Of a DNA stretch of 64,000 nt, positions 1 through 8,757 are shown piece after piece. Each line of letters starts with the position of its first letter. Within the stretch, counting starts at the first letter, position 1. Position numbers and translations under genes: made by a program. The stretch is from contig NZ_JBEXCV010000002.1 in assembly GCF_040605455.1 (NCBI RefSeq), forward strand, positions 82,502 through 146,501. The letters are read 5' to 3'. The notes under the pieces were generated by a model. That model was given only the letters and a program-made list of their open reading frames with translations, did no database searches and was not told the DNA's origin. The stretch comes from Embleya sp040605455 (lineage in GTDB: Bacteria > Actinomycetota > Actinomycetes > Streptomycetales > Streptomycetaceae).

Positions 1-2352
1 GATGGTGAACATGCTCACCAGCGCCTGGTACTGGGGGTCTTCGAGGCGCTGCACGTGTACGTCGGTGTTGATCCGACTGGGCGTCACCACCCCCGGCACC
101 GTGGGCAGTCGGGTCACGCCGAGCCCGCTGAGCCAGGGCTCGGAGTGGATCGGCGCGATGATCGCGGCGGCTGCCCGCGGGTAGGTGTTGGTCAACCGCT
201 GGATGTGCGGCACGTGCGCCTCGGTCAGCGGCTCCAGGGACAGCACGATCTCCGGAGGCCAGGTGTCCGGCAGGATGCCCTTGGTGCGAGCCTGGCGCGG
301 CGAGGTCAGCTTGGCGTCGTCGAGCAGCCCGACCACCTCGTCGGACCAGGTCGCCAATCGGCCCAGGGCCTCGTCCAGCGAGTAGGCGTACCGCAGTTGT
401 TGTCGGCCCTCGCGTTCGACGTCGCGCAGTTCGCGGCCGAAGCCGACCACCGTCACGCACAGGTCGTCGCTCCACACGTTGGACAGCAGCTCGACCGCCA
501 GCGCGCGCAGCACTGCGAGATTGTCCTCGCCGGAGCCATCGGTGAGTCCGACCACGCCGAGTGATTCGAGATCGATCAACAGCTGCCGGCCGTCGTCGGT
601 TTCACCCAGTACCGCAAGCGCGGGATAGGGCGCAGGCACGTTGGCCGCCGCGCTGGTGTGCAGCAACTCGGCGTCCGCCGGGCAGGTCCAGTGCATGTGG
701 TCGCCGTGCACCGCCTCGAAGGGGTACAGCGGCGGGGACGGCGCGGCCAGATGCAGTTCGAGTCGACGGTCGGTCAGCTGCACCGAGTCGATCAGCGGCA
801 GGGTGCGCCCGGTGTCCGACATCCGGGCGCACAGCGTCCGGAGTGTGCGGTCGAACAGGTCCAGCGCATCCGGGGTTTCGGTCGCGCGCAGTTGTTGTTC
901 GAGGTCGGCGGCCTCCGGCGCGGGCATCGCGATGCGGCGGCCGTCCCGGCGTACCGACTGCTGGAGCCGTCGGCGCACCAGCAGTGCGCCCAGCACCGCC
1001 GCGGCGCCCACCGCTCCCAGCGCAATGGCACCGATCGGCACCGAACGCTCGTCGCCGCTCGTGCTCGGCGCCTCGGCCCGGCTGCCGGTGGGATTGGTGT
1101 TCTCGGTCTTCTGCTTCGGCGCCTCGTTCGACTTGGCGGGGGCGCTCGGCGTGGTGATCGGGTCCTGCTTGGCGATCTGCGGTGGGGTCTCGACGAACGG
1201 CTTCTGTTGCTGGGCGGGTGGTTGTTGCTGGTGCGGCGCCTGTTGCCCAGGATCCTGTTGCTGGGGAGCCTGCTGTTGTTCCGGCGGCTGTGGGCCTTGT
1301 TGCTGTTGCGGCGGCTGTTGGGCCTCGGTGCCGCCGGCGCCCGGGATGGACAACGTCCAGCCGGGTTCGATCGCATTCGGGTCGGTAAGGGCCGAGCCGC
1401 TCGACTGCGGCTGGTCCTTGTTGGCGGCGAAGATCTCCGGGTAGCGGTCGCCGTCGCCGAGCAGTTCCTCGGCGATGTCCGAAAGGGTGTCGCCGGGCTT
1501 GACCGTGACCGTCTGCGGCAACGCCTTCTTGTCGTCGCGCTGGGCTCCGGGCCCGGTCTCGGGAGCGTGTGCCGCCTTGACCTCGGCGGGCGGCGCCGCA
1601 TTCGCCGGCAGCGCGAGCACCCAGCCCACCTCGACGTAGTCCGCCGAATCGAAGAGCTGACCGTTCGCCATCCTCTTGCCCTCGTTGAGCTTGGCGATCT
1701 CCGTCCACCGTTTGCCGTCGCCCAGGCGCTCCTCGGCGATCGTCCACAACGAATCACCGCGTTGCACGGTATGTGTGGGCCCGGCGCTCGGCCCGGGATC
1801 CTGTACCCGGACCGGGATTTCCTGCTCCACGACCCGGCTGGGCGCACTCGCGGTACTCTCCGGTAGCTGCGGCGCGGCCTGCGCCTGTCCCGCCGCCAGC
1901 GCGGTACCGGTGGGCAACAGCAGCATGATGCCGCCGATCAACGCACCGGCCGCCTTCTGGCTCCAGCCCAGGCCGCGAATCCGCGGCGCGGACAACCCCC
2001 GTACCTGGGCCGGAATTTCCACCACGACGGAGATCGCGAAGCACAACCACGCGATCCACGCGATGATCGCGAGCGCCGCGATGAAGCCGCTCCCGTCGTC
2101 TGGTGCGGTGAGGATCTTGGTGACCTCGTCCAGTGCGGGTAGTCGCTGCGGCAGCAGTGTCGTGGTTGCCACGACGAGCAGCGCCGGCAGGCCGATCAGC
2201 AGGGCGAGCAGCACGGCGAGGCTGACCAGGCCGCGCACGAGGTCGAAGAGGAAGCGGCCGAATCCACGGCGCCTGCCGTGGTCGTCACGGCTGCGAGCGT
2301 GCGCCCCGGGACCGGAACCGGCGCCGGGACGAGGGCCTTGGGTAACGGTCAC
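1..2352 (-). CDS. LysM peptidoglycan-binding membrane protein of the Tad locus (3' end outside window)
   Basis: Last gene of the leftward Tad-type operon; it runs off the left edge without a stop. The GTG start at 2352 overlaps the TGA of the upstream TadE-like gene by four bases. After about 30 basic residues there are two membrane segments (FLFDLVRGLVSLAVLLALL and IAALAIIAWIAWLCF), a third near residue 130, then two LysM modules that open with HTVQRGDSLWTIAEE and VTVKPGDTLSDIAEE, a Gln/Pro-rich linker, another membrane segment and a large cytoplasmic part. LysM domains bind peptidoglycan, so the protein probably anchors or senses the pilus machinery at the wall. Related streptomycete proteins often end in a BTAD regulator domain; that part would lie beyond the window (inference). 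Confidence 0.8.
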   Translation of the reverse strand, partial: MTVTQGPRPGAGSGPGAHARSRDDHGRRRGFGRFLFDLVRGLVSLAVLLALLIGLPALLVVATTTLLPQRLPALDEVTKILTAPDDGSGFIAALAIIAWIAWLCFAISVVVEIPAQVRGLSAPRIRGLGWSQKAAGALIGGIMLLLPTGTALAAGQAQAAPQLPESTASAPSRVVEQEIPVRVQDPGPSAGPTHTVQRGDSLWTIAEERLGDGKRWTEIAKLNEGKRMANGQLFDSADYVEVGWVLALPANAAPPAEVKAAHAPETGPGAQRDDKKALPQTVTVKPGDTLSDIAEELLGDGDRYPEIFAANKDQPQSSGSALTDPNAIEPGWTLSIPGAGGTEAQQPPQQQQGPQPPEQQQAPQQQDPGQQAPHQQQPPAQQQKPFVETPPQIAKQDPITTPSAPAKSNEAPKQKTENTNPTGSRAEAPSTSGDERSVPIGAIALGAVGAAAVLGALLVRRRLQQSVRRDGRRIAMPAPEAADLEQQLRATETPDALDLFDRTLRTLCARMSDTGRTLPLIDSVQLTDRRLELHLAAPSPPLYPFEAVHGDHMHWTCPADAELLHTSAAANVPAPYPALAVLGETDDGRQLLIDLESLGVVGLTDGSGEDNLAVLRALAVELLSNVWSDDLCVTVVGFGRELRDVEREGRQQLRYAYSLDEALGRLATWSDEVVGLLDDAKLTSPRQARTKGILPDTWPPEIVLSLEPLTEAHVPHIQRLTNTYPRAAAAIIAPIHSEPWLSGLGVTRLPTVPGVVTPSRINTDVHVQRLEDPQYQALVSMFTI

Positions 2353-2825
2353 GGTGCGTCCTCCGGGGCTTGGATCCCATGGACGAGCCCGGCACGGGCA
2401 TGGCCTTTGACGGTGACGGTGGAGACGCCGAAGAAGGCGGCCACCTTGGTGTTGTATTTGAGGGTCACAAAGACTTCGATGCTGCGGCCGTCGAGAGCAA
2501 CGCTGACTTCGGGTTCGGGTTCCACCGCCGTTTTGGCGAGGTAGTCGAGCGCCGCCTTCTTGGCAAGTTCCTCGGGCACCACGATCGCCGTCCCCGGAAT
2601 GGCTTTGGTGGGGTCGATCGCCTGCCCGGCGGCGCGGGCGGCCTCCTGTGCGAAGGCGTCGGCCTTGGAGTCCGTACGCAATTTCCCGCCGCCGTCGATC
2701 ACCAGCCCGACGAGCAGAATGATCACCGCCATCATGATCGCGAGCATGATCGCGAGCGATCCCCGGTCGCCGGGCTCGGGAGTAACGCCTCCGTCGCGCG
2801 GACGCGTTCGCCACACGGCCGTCAC
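2349..2825 (-). CDS. TadE/TadG-like pseudopilin-type membrane protein
   Basis: A 158-residue protein with a short basic N-terminus, the sequence DRGSLAIMLAIMMAVIILL forming a single membrane helix, then a soluble domain. The residues GSLAI followed by a long hydrophobic helix are typical of TadE/TadG minor pilins and Rv3654c-like actinobacterial relatives. The GTG start at 2825 overlaps the stop of the preceding TadE-like gene (GTGA), and its own stop overlaps the LysM gene start, so translation is coupled throughout. Probable role: membrane-anchored minor component of the Tad secretion/pilus apparatus. No catalytic motif is visible. Confidence 0.72.
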   Translation of the reverse strand: MTAVWRTRPRDGGVTPEPGDRGSLAIMLAIMMAVIILLVGLVIDGGGKLRTDSKADAFAQEAARAAGQAIDPTKAIPGTAIVVPEELAKKAALDYLAKTAVEPEPEVSVALDGRSIEVFVTLKYNTKVAAFFGVSTVTVKGHARAGLVHGIQAPEDAP

Positions 2826-3277
2826 TTCGACCTCTCCCGGTAGGTGTCGATCACGGAGGTGAAGGTCCCCTTCATCGTCTTCGAGCCGGGAATACCCGGG
2901 AAGGCGACATCGGAGAGCGACACCTTGCACGTGACCGAGACGGTGACGGTCGCCGCCGTGCCGACGGCGTTGCCGAAGCCGGCGGTATCGACAGTGGTCC
3001 TGGGTTCGCAACCGATCCCGTCCTGGTCCAGGGACCTCCGCACTGCCTCCTCCGCCAAGGTCTTGGCGTTTGTCGCGTCACGCGCGATCGATGCCTCCCG
3101 TGCCCCCGCCTTCGCCGCCGCATCGACCCCGTTGCCGGCCAGTGTGGTTCGCCCGAACGCGATGATCAGACACAGGAAAGCGATCAACACGGGCGCGAGT
3201 ACCGCTGCCTCCAGCGCGAACGACCCCTCGTCCGCCTGAAGCCTCCCCCTGTACACCCTCGCCCCCCAGGTCCTCAT
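2822..3277 (-). CDS. TadE family protein
   Basis: A 151-residue protein with the TadE pattern: EGSFALEAAVLAPVLIAFL near residue 17-35, in which a Glu follows the small residues before the hydrophobic helix, and a C-terminal periplasmic-type domain with two Cys (CEP, TCK) that could pair. I chose the ATG at 3277, which forms an ATGA overlap with the upstream stop; an ATG at 3295 inside the upstream gene is possible. TadE proteins are pseudopilins processed by TadV-type prepilin peptidase in Flp pilus systems; no peptidase gene is seen in this window. Confidence 0.78.
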   Translation of the reverse strand: MRTWGARVYRGRLQADEGSFALEAAVLAPVLIAFLCLIIAFGRTTLAGNGVDAAAKAGAREASIARDATNAKTLAEEAVRRSLDQDGIGCEPRTTVDTAGFGNAVGTAATVTVSVTCKVSLSDVAFPGIPGSKTMKGTFTSVIDTYRERSK

Positions 3278-3753
3278 CGGCCGGCTGTCGTCCACCGCTC
3301 GACGACGCCGTCCGCGTGTTGCGTGATGGTCAGACTCCCGATGCCGGGCACGATCGACAACGACGTGCCCTGGACGGTCACCTTGAGCCGCACGTCCTTG
3401 AGCCGCACGTCGTCGGTTCGCTCCGGAATCACTCTCAGGTCTTTGAGCATTCCCCCGCCGAGGTCCTTCGCCACATCCCGGCTGCGCTGTTCCGCGGCCC
3501 GGATGTCACCGTCCTTCCGCCGCCCCTCCTCGACGCCCTCCTTGGCCGCCTGCATCGCGACTTCGCGCGCATACCACCACAAGCAGCCCTGGATCACCGT
3601 GAGTAGGACGAGGATGAACACCGGGAAGATGATCGCCATGGTGATGGACATGCCACCGCGATCCGGGCCGCCTGCCTTGCGCAGGCGGCGCCGGATCGCG
3701 TCGGCAGGAAAGCCGCACGGCACCTTGTTCACGGGACGGGTCCGGATCCTCAA
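3274..3753 (-). CDS. TadE-like membrane protein
   Basis: Third consecutive TadE-like gene. The segment DRGGMSITMAIIFPVFILV near residue 31-50 is the hydrophobic helix, preceded by a basic region and followed by Ala/Glu-rich helix (AMQAAKEGVEEGRR) and a beta-rich tail. The longest frame begins with TTG at 3753 just after AAGG; a GTG at 3732 is an alternative, so the start is uncertain. It lies 11 bases after the Flp-like gene and overlaps the next TadE gene by four bases. Family assignment rests on topology and position. Confidence 0.7.
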   Translation of the reverse strand: MRIRTRPVNKVPCGFPADAIRRRLRKAGGPDRGGMSITMAIIFPVFILVLLTVIQGCLWWYAREVAMQAAKEGVEEGRRKDGDIRAAEQRSRDVAKDLGGGMLKDLRVIPERTDDVRLKDVRLKVTVQGTSLSIVPGIGSLTITQHADGVVERWTTAGR

Positions 3754-3764
3754 ACCTTGAATCT

Positions 3765-4064
3765 TCAGGAGTTGGGCACTGGCTTCTCGTACTTCGTGTC
3801 GGATTCGTCCAGATCCTTTTGGTACTTCTTGTACATGGCGTAGATGACCGCCGCGATGCTGACCGCGGCGACGATGAGAACCGCGACGATGATCGCCGTC
3901 TCGATGCTGACCGCGCCGTGGTCGCGCTCCTTGCGCAACCGCCGGTAGCGATCCACCACACCGCCCGTGACGATCAAGACGAAGGCGATCGGGGTCGGGG
4001 CCAGTCTGTGTACGGCGGTTTCCACGCGATCGAGCACCGCGGGGGACGAGGAACCGGTTTGCAT
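3765..4064 (-). CDS. Flp pilin-like small membrane protein of the Tad locus
   Basis: A 99-residue protein with ATG at 4064 preceded by AAGGAG at good spacing. The segment HGAVSIETAIIVAVLIVAAV, then a Tyr/Lys-rich tail, resembles a Flp/type IVb pilin: small residues, a Glu and one hydrophobic helix. It has an unusually long basic N-terminal portion with a second hydrophobic stretch (APTPIAFVLIVTGGVV), so it may be a pilin-like membrane protein instead of the major pilin. It sits between tadC and the tadE-like genes, the usual place for such a protein. Confidence 0.6.
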   Translation of the reverse strand: MQTGSSSPAVLDRVETAVHRLAPTPIAFVLIVTGGVVDRYRRLRKERDHGAVSIETAIIVAVLIVAAVSIAAVIYAMYKKYQKDLDESDTKYEKPVPNS

Positions 4065-4108
4065 TGCCTGTACTCCTTCCGGAGAACGGCTCGGGGTCCG
4101 AAGGTCGT

Positions 4109-4984
4109 TCATACCGAGAAAATCCGGGATATTGCCGGGAATCCGAGCAGGATTCCCATGATCACCACGAGCATCGTCCCCGGAACGGTGAGCCGTTCCG
4201 AGTCCGCGTTCGCCTGTTCGTGTTCGTTTGCGAGCAGTTCGATACGTAGGGACTGTGATCGGGCCCGCAACGTGCCGTACACCGCGGCGCCTTCGGTGCC
4301 CGCCATCTCGATGATGTCCGCCACGTCGGCGAGTTCCGGAAGATCGAGGTCCTTGGCCAAGTCCCGCAGGCCGTCCCAGGGGTCCGCGCCGCTCACTCGG
4401 GCGCGCGCCAACGCGTCCTGGATCCGCACGAACGCCCATCCGTCCCCCACCGCCGCAGCCCGCTCCAGTGCCTCCGCCGGGCCCGCGTCGCCGGCGCGGC
4501 CGAGCGCGACCAAGTCCAGATAGGCCGCCGCCGCGTGCTGGAACTCGGTGCGGGCGGCCTTGGCCTGGTCGCGCAGCGCGAGGTCAGGGATGAGCCACAT
4601 CCCGGCAGCCACCGCCAGGGACAGGAACAGCGGTACGTAGAAGGCGACTCCGATGCCGGTGGCCACCAGGACCGCGGAGAGCATCGCCGGCAGCAGCAGA
4701 CCGAGCAAGGCCAACAGCGCCTTGGTGCGCACGAATTGCGCGATGGTCTCGCCGACCAGGTCGAGTTCGCGGTGCGGCACCCGAAAGCCCGGGATGCGCC
4801 GGGCCAGCGTGACGAGTTGGTCGTCGTACTTGCTGCCGGTCTGCTCGGTGCGCCGCTTGGGCGTGCCGGAGAGCCGGTGTAGCGCGTTGCCCAGATCCGG
4901 CGGCGCCGGCCACAGCTCGCGCACCAGCAGCGCGACGCCGGTGCCCAGGACACAGCCGCTGACGATCATCTCGGGTGGGATCAC
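4109..4984 (-). CDS. tadC: Type II secretion system F family protein, TadC-like
   Basis: A 291-residue integral membrane protein with an N-terminal helix, a central paired-helix region (ALLALLGLLLPAMLSAVLV and FYVPLFLSLAVAAGMWLI), a cytoplasmic GspF-type domain rich in Ala and Arg, and a C-terminal helix (TMLVVIMGILLGFPAI). This arrangement matches the TadB/TadC (GspF/T2SSF) inner-membrane platform that works with the TadA ATPase. The GTG at 4984 overlaps the tadB stop by four bases; GTG 4990 is an alternative. It follows tadB directly, the standard order in actinobacterial Tad loci. Confidence 0.85.
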   Translation of the reverse strand: MIPPEMIVSGCVLGTGVALLVRELWPAPPDLGNALHRLSGTPKRRTEQTGSKYDDQLVTLARRIPGFRVPHRELDLVGETIAQFVRTKALLALLGLLLPAMLSAVLVATGIGVAFYVPLFLSLAVAAGMWLIPDLALRDQAKAARTEFQHAAAAYLDLVALGRAGDAGPAEALERAAAVGDGWAFVRIQDALARARVSGADPWDGLRDLAKDLDLPELADVADIIEMAGTEGAAVYGTLRARSQSLRIELLANEHEQANADSERLTVPGTMLVVIMGILLGFPAISRIFSV

Positions 4985-5961
4985 GACCACCCACCCCGCA
5001 ACACGGGTGCGCTGTGCACGCCTTCCGCCTGTTGTGCGTCCACCGCTTTCGCCGCCTTGACGACGCTGCGCGGATCGGCGACCAAGAACCGCGGCTTGAC
5101 GCGATCCGTGGCCAGCGACCGCATCCACATCAGCGTGCCGACATAGGCCATCGCCAGGAGCAGCAGTACCAGTTGCCCCGCCACGGTCCCGTACGGCTGC
5201 GCGTAGGTGCGGTTGATCACCACGACCAGCGCGGTCACACCGAGTGTGATGTAGGTGATCCAGCGCACGGCGATCCGGGCGCCGGCCCGGTCCGCCTCGA
5301 TCGCACGGCGCTGGCGCACCTCTTCGCGCACCGTGCCGGCCAGGTCCTTGAGCGCCATCGCCAGCCCGGGTCCGCGGTCCGCCGAGCGCAGGATGAGCGC
5401 CGCCGCGATCTTGTCCGCCGTGGCGTCGCCCAGGTCGGCGGCGAACGCCCGCAGCGCCTCGTCCGGACGCCATCGCGACTGCAGCCGGCTGACCAGGTCG
5501 CCGACTTCCTCGACGATCGGCTCCGGGCAGGTCGCGCGTGAGGTGAGGATCGCGTTCTCCAGACCGGCACCCAGCTCGATCAGGTCGGCGATCCGCCGGG
5601 TCCACTCGGCGAGCGCGTCCAGCCGGTTGATGATGGTGCGGTCGCTCTTGGTCGGCGCGAGCAACCAGGGCAGTCCGGTGAAGGCGACGATCACCAGGAG
5701 ACCGGCCATCAGAAAGCCGGTGAACAACCAGACCAGGGCGGCCACCACGAGCCCGATGCCCAGTCGCACCCGCCGGGCGGCGCGTTGCCGGGCACTCACC
5801 GGACCCGATCGCATCCGCCGCACGGCCAACTCCAGCCGTCCGGGCGGCTTTGGCGTGGGATCGTCGTATGTGCCGACGAGTCCGACGACCAAGCCGATCA
5901 GGCCGCCCACCAGCAGGCACCCGCACACCGCGACCAACAGCGCGTCACCCATGTCCGTCAC
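4981..5961 (-). CDS. tadB: Type II secretion system F family protein, TadB-like
   Basis: A 326-residue platform protein with helices at the N-terminus (LLVAVCGCLLVGGLIGLVVGLVG), two more around residues 68-105, a cytoplasmic T2SSF domain (DLIELGAGLENAI, DLAGTVREEVRQRRAIEADRAGARIAVRW) and two C-terminal helices. The residues RADRAGARIA-type segment is characteristic of TadB. The GTG start at 5961 overlaps the tadA stop (GTGA). It should form the inner-membrane platform with TadC and couple to TadA. Confidence 0.85.
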   Translation of the reverse strand: MTDMGDALLVAVCGCLLVGGLIGLVVGLVGTYDDPTPKPPGRLELAVRRMRSGPVSARQRAARRVRLGIGLVVAALVWLFTGFLMAGLLVIVAFTGLPWLLAPTKSDRTIINRLDALAEWTRRIADLIELGAGLENAILTSRATCPEPIVEEVGDLVSRLQSRWRPDEALRAFAADLGDATADKIAAALILRSADRGPGLAMALKDLAGTVREEVRQRRAIEADRAGARIAVRWITYITLGVTALVVVINRTYAQPYGTVAGQLVLLLLAMAYVGTLMWMRSLATDRVKPRFLVADPRSVVKAAKAVDAQQAEGVHSAPVLRGGWS

Positions 5962-7814
5962 CCGGCCTGATGCAGTTTCAGCTGCAACGGCCGCCAGCCG
6001 TGCGGCTCGTCGAGCAGATGCGGACTGAAGCCGGCCCGGATCAGGTCCGGCATGTCCGAGGGGTACATTCGGGCCATCCCTCGCGGATCGTCACCGGTCG
6101 GCGCGAAAATCGTGTTCACGGCCGGGCGGCGGTGCTCGCCCATCCCGGTCACCTCCAGCACGTGCGACACGAAACGATGCCGCTTCCCGCCGATCGCGGT
6201 CTCGTCGATCATCCGCACGAAGACCACGTAGTCGACCGCGTTGGAGGCGAGCCGATAGGCCAGTTCGGGACTCATGTGCGCGCCGTACTCCAGGCAGAGT
6301 TCGGCGATCCGGTCGAAGATCATGTCCGGCTCGCGCACGTGCAGCGTGCACATCGAGCCGCCCTCGCCGTTCGTCATCACCCGCAACATCGGCACGATCT
6401 CGCTGGAACGCACCTCGCCGACGATCATCCGGGACAGCGACATCCGCAGTGCGGAGGGGATCAACTCGCCGATGGTCAGCTCGCCCGCCGACTTGCCGTC
6501 GATGCCCCGCTCACCGTTGCCTTCGCGGGCCTCGATCGCGACCACCTGACGCAGGTGTCCCAACTCGTGCAGGAAGAGTTCGAGTTCGGTCTCGAAGGTG
6601 CCGATCCGCTCGTCCCGGGGGATCTCATGGGACAGCGCGCGTAGCAGCGACGTCTTGCCCACGCCCTGGGTGCCGCAGATGATCAGGTTCTTCTTGGCCC
6701 GAACCAGCGAACCCAGGAAGGCGGCCAGGGTCCGGTCCAGCGTGCCCAATCCGATCAGATCGGCGAGCCGCACGTCGCGCACCCGGTGCCGACGGATCGT
6801 CACGTAGGTGTGCGGGGTGACCTCGGTGATCGCCTGGAGTCGCGAGCCGTCCGGCAACCGCAGGGCCAGCGTGGGTTGCGCGGTGGACAGGGTGCGTTCG
6901 CCGCTGCCGTGCCGTCGGGCCAGATCGCGGAGCAACTCGCGTAGTTCCTCGTCGGAGGAGGTCAGCGGCGGCACTTGCACGCGAGGCCGGTCGGCGTAGT
7001 CGACCCAGACCGTGTCGTAGCCGTTGACCAGAATGTTCTCCACGGACGGGTCGGTCAGGTACGGCTCCAACGGCCCCGCCCGGAACAGCCAGTCCCACAC
7101 CGCCCGGGCCATCGCCCGGTCCTCGGCGGGGGTGGTGGAGATGCCGCGCTCGCGCGCGGTGATGTCGGCCCATTCGGCGACGACCTGGGCGACGATCGCC
7201 CGGCCGCGCTGCTCGCGGTCCTCGTGGGTGAGACCGGGCGACATCTTGTCGAATTCGTGAAGTTGTTCGGCCGCGCGGTCCTTCAGTATCCGCACCACGG
7301 CCGGGTCCACGACCGGTTCGCCCGAGGGGTTTCGGGGCGGCTTGGTGGTGGTCGTGACGGGCGCCTGTCCGGCCGGCGGAGGCCGACGGCTGACCGTGCC
7401 GACGCCGTTCGCGCTCACACTCGCGGTCGGCGGCACGGTGAACATGCCGTCCCGGCTGCCCGCGTGCCCGCCCGCCCCGTTCGGCAGCCCGTTCGGATGC
7501 GCAGTAGCCGCAGGCGAAACCGGCATACCGTTGGCGGGCGTCGGCGGTGGCGTGTGCCCCACGGCGGGGGTGAGCGAGCCCGCGCCCGCCGACCAGGTCT
7601 GCCCGGGAGCCGCATCGGGTCCGGCCGGGGCGCTTCGCTGAAACCCCTCCGGCCACGAGCGCAGCGACGGCGTCGGCGGCGCGTACAGCACGTCCTCCGC
7701 CTCCGGGAGGCCCGGCACGACGTGCATGTGCGGGCGGTAGTCGGTCTCGGCGGGTGGTTCGGGTTCCGGTTTGTTGTGCGGATCCGGGTGCAGGGGCCGC
7801 GCGTTATCGAACAT
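5958..7814 (-). CDS. tadA: TadA/CpaF family secretion ATPase
   Basis: A 618-residue hexameric secretion ATPase of the GspE/VirB11 type. About 170 disordered Pro/Gly-rich residues precede the conserved part. Visible motifs: IRRHRVRDV before the ATPase core, Walker A GTQGVGKTS, an Asp-box with FETELELFLHE, a Walker B-like GEVRSSE and a His-box (MCTLHVREP). ATP hydrolysis powers pilus assembly or secretion through TadB/TadC. The ATG at 7814 follows GAGGAGG and overlaps the end of the upstream ATPase gene by 11 bases. The long N-terminal extension is longer than in typical CpaF proteins. Confidence 0.92.
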   Translation of the reverse strand: MFDNARPLHPDPHNKPEPEPPAETDYRPHMHVVPGLPEAEDVLYAPPTPSLRSWPEGFQRSAPAGPDAAPGQTWSAGAGSLTPAVGHTPPPTPANGMPVSPAATAHPNGLPNGAGGHAGSRDGMFTVPPTASVSANGVGTVSRRPPPAGQAPVTTTTKPPRNPSGEPVVDPAVVRILKDRAAEQLHEFDKMSPGLTHEDREQRGRAIVAQVVAEWADITARERGISTTPAEDRAMARAVWDWLFRAGPLEPYLTDPSVENILVNGYDTVWVDYADRPRVQVPPLTSSDEELRELLRDLARRHGSGERTLSTAQPTLALRLPDGSRLQAITEVTPHTYVTIRRHRVRDVRLADLIGLGTLDRTLAAFLGSLVRAKKNLIICGTQGVGKTSLLRALSHEIPRDERIGTFETELELFLHELGHLRQVVAIEAREGNGERGIDGKSAGELTIGELIPSALRMSLSRMIVGEVRSSEIVPMLRVMTNGEGGSMCTLHVREPDMIFDRIAELCLEYGAHMSPELAYRLASNAVDYVVFVRMIDETAIGGKRHRFVSHVLEVTGMGEHRRPAVNTIFAPTGDDPRGMARMYPSDMPDLIRAGFSPHLLDEPHGWRPLQLKLHQAG

Positions 7815-8757
7815 GACCCGCCTCCTCGCCGGCCGGCCGGTGCGCCGGTTCGACCTCGGGTCGGGACTCCGACGGTCGGCGGATGTAGGCGGCGGCCTGG
7901 GCCCAACCGTCGCCTGGCATGGGCGCGTCGGGCCCGGACGGCAACTCGCCGCCGGGTGCCGGGCGCGGCGCCAGCCGCATCCGGCGCTGGTTGGCCAGGG
8001 CCAACGCGGCCTCCGCGGTGGTCCGCGCGGCACGCATGAACTTCGAACGCAGGAACCGTTTTCCGGTGTCCCCTTCGCCGTGGGACAACACCCGAGCGCG
8101 TTCCGGATCGAACGGCAGCAGGCCCAACACGGGCGCCTCCAGGTGCTTGCCGATCTCCTGCCGCGCGTACCGACCCTCCTCGATCACCACGAGCGCGATC
8201 GAGTCCGAACCCGTCCCGTGCGTGTCGAGGTCGTTGCGCAGCGAGGCCAGCCGGGGCTGCGCCTGGGCCAGTGAGGGCAACGTCCCGCGCACGAGCGGCA
8301 GTACCAGATCGGCCCGACGTGCGGCGATCGCCGATGCGCCCGTGGTGCCGCGCCGGCCGAGGTCGATGATCACGTCGTGCGGGATCTGCTGGTTGCCCAG
8401 ACCGGCCGCCAGCTGCGAGATCGGATCCCACGTGTAGGCCAGTCCGGATGCCTGGGTGGGGTCCACCAGGCCGGGCAGCAGCAGCCGTTCGCGCCGGCCG
8501 TCGGACAGGTCGACCAGTTGCCGGAAGAACGCGTCCACCAGGTTGCCCTGACGGTGCGCCACACCCAATTGGTGCAGGCCGTACTCGGCCGAAACCCGAC
8601 CCTGCAGCGCGCCGGCCAGGATCGAACCCCCGTCCGGGTCGGCCTCGATCAGGATCACCCGACGGCCGGCCGGCAGCGGCCACGTGAGCAGGAGCGCCAG
8701 CGCGGTCGAGGTGACGCCGGGTGCGCCGGTGCCACCGGTGACCGCGACGACGGTCAT
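7804..8757 (-). CDS. TadZ/CpaE-like ParA-fold protein
   Basis: A 317-residue MinD/ParA-fold protein, normally the polar localisation factor of Tad systems. It begins MTVVAVTGGTGAPGVTSTALALLL: the deviant Walker A is GTGAPGVTS, with no lysine in the usual GKT position, as in the pseudo-ATPase TadZ group. The segment VILIEADPDGGSIL corresponds to the switch I/Walker A-prime region and VIIDLGRR to Walker B. The ATG at 8757 overlaps the stop of the SAF gene. Loss of the lysine suggests nucleotide binding or dimerisation without normal hydrolysis (inference). Confidence 0.8.
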   Translation of the reverse strand: MTVVAVTGGTGAPGVTSTALALLLTWPLPAGRRVILIEADPDGGSILAGALQGRVSAEYGLHQLGVAHRQGNLVDAFFRQLVDLSDGRRERLLLPGLVDPTQASGLAYTWDPISQLAAGLGNQQIPHDVIIDLGRRGTTGASAIAARRADLVLPLVRGTLPSLAQAQPRLASLRNDLDTHGTGSDSIALVVIEEGRYARQEIGKHLEAPVLGLLPFDPERARVLSHGEGDTGKRFLRSKFMRAARTTAEAALALANQRRMRLAPRPAPGGELPSGPDAPMPGDGWAQAAAYIRRPSESRPEVEPAHRPAGEEAGHVR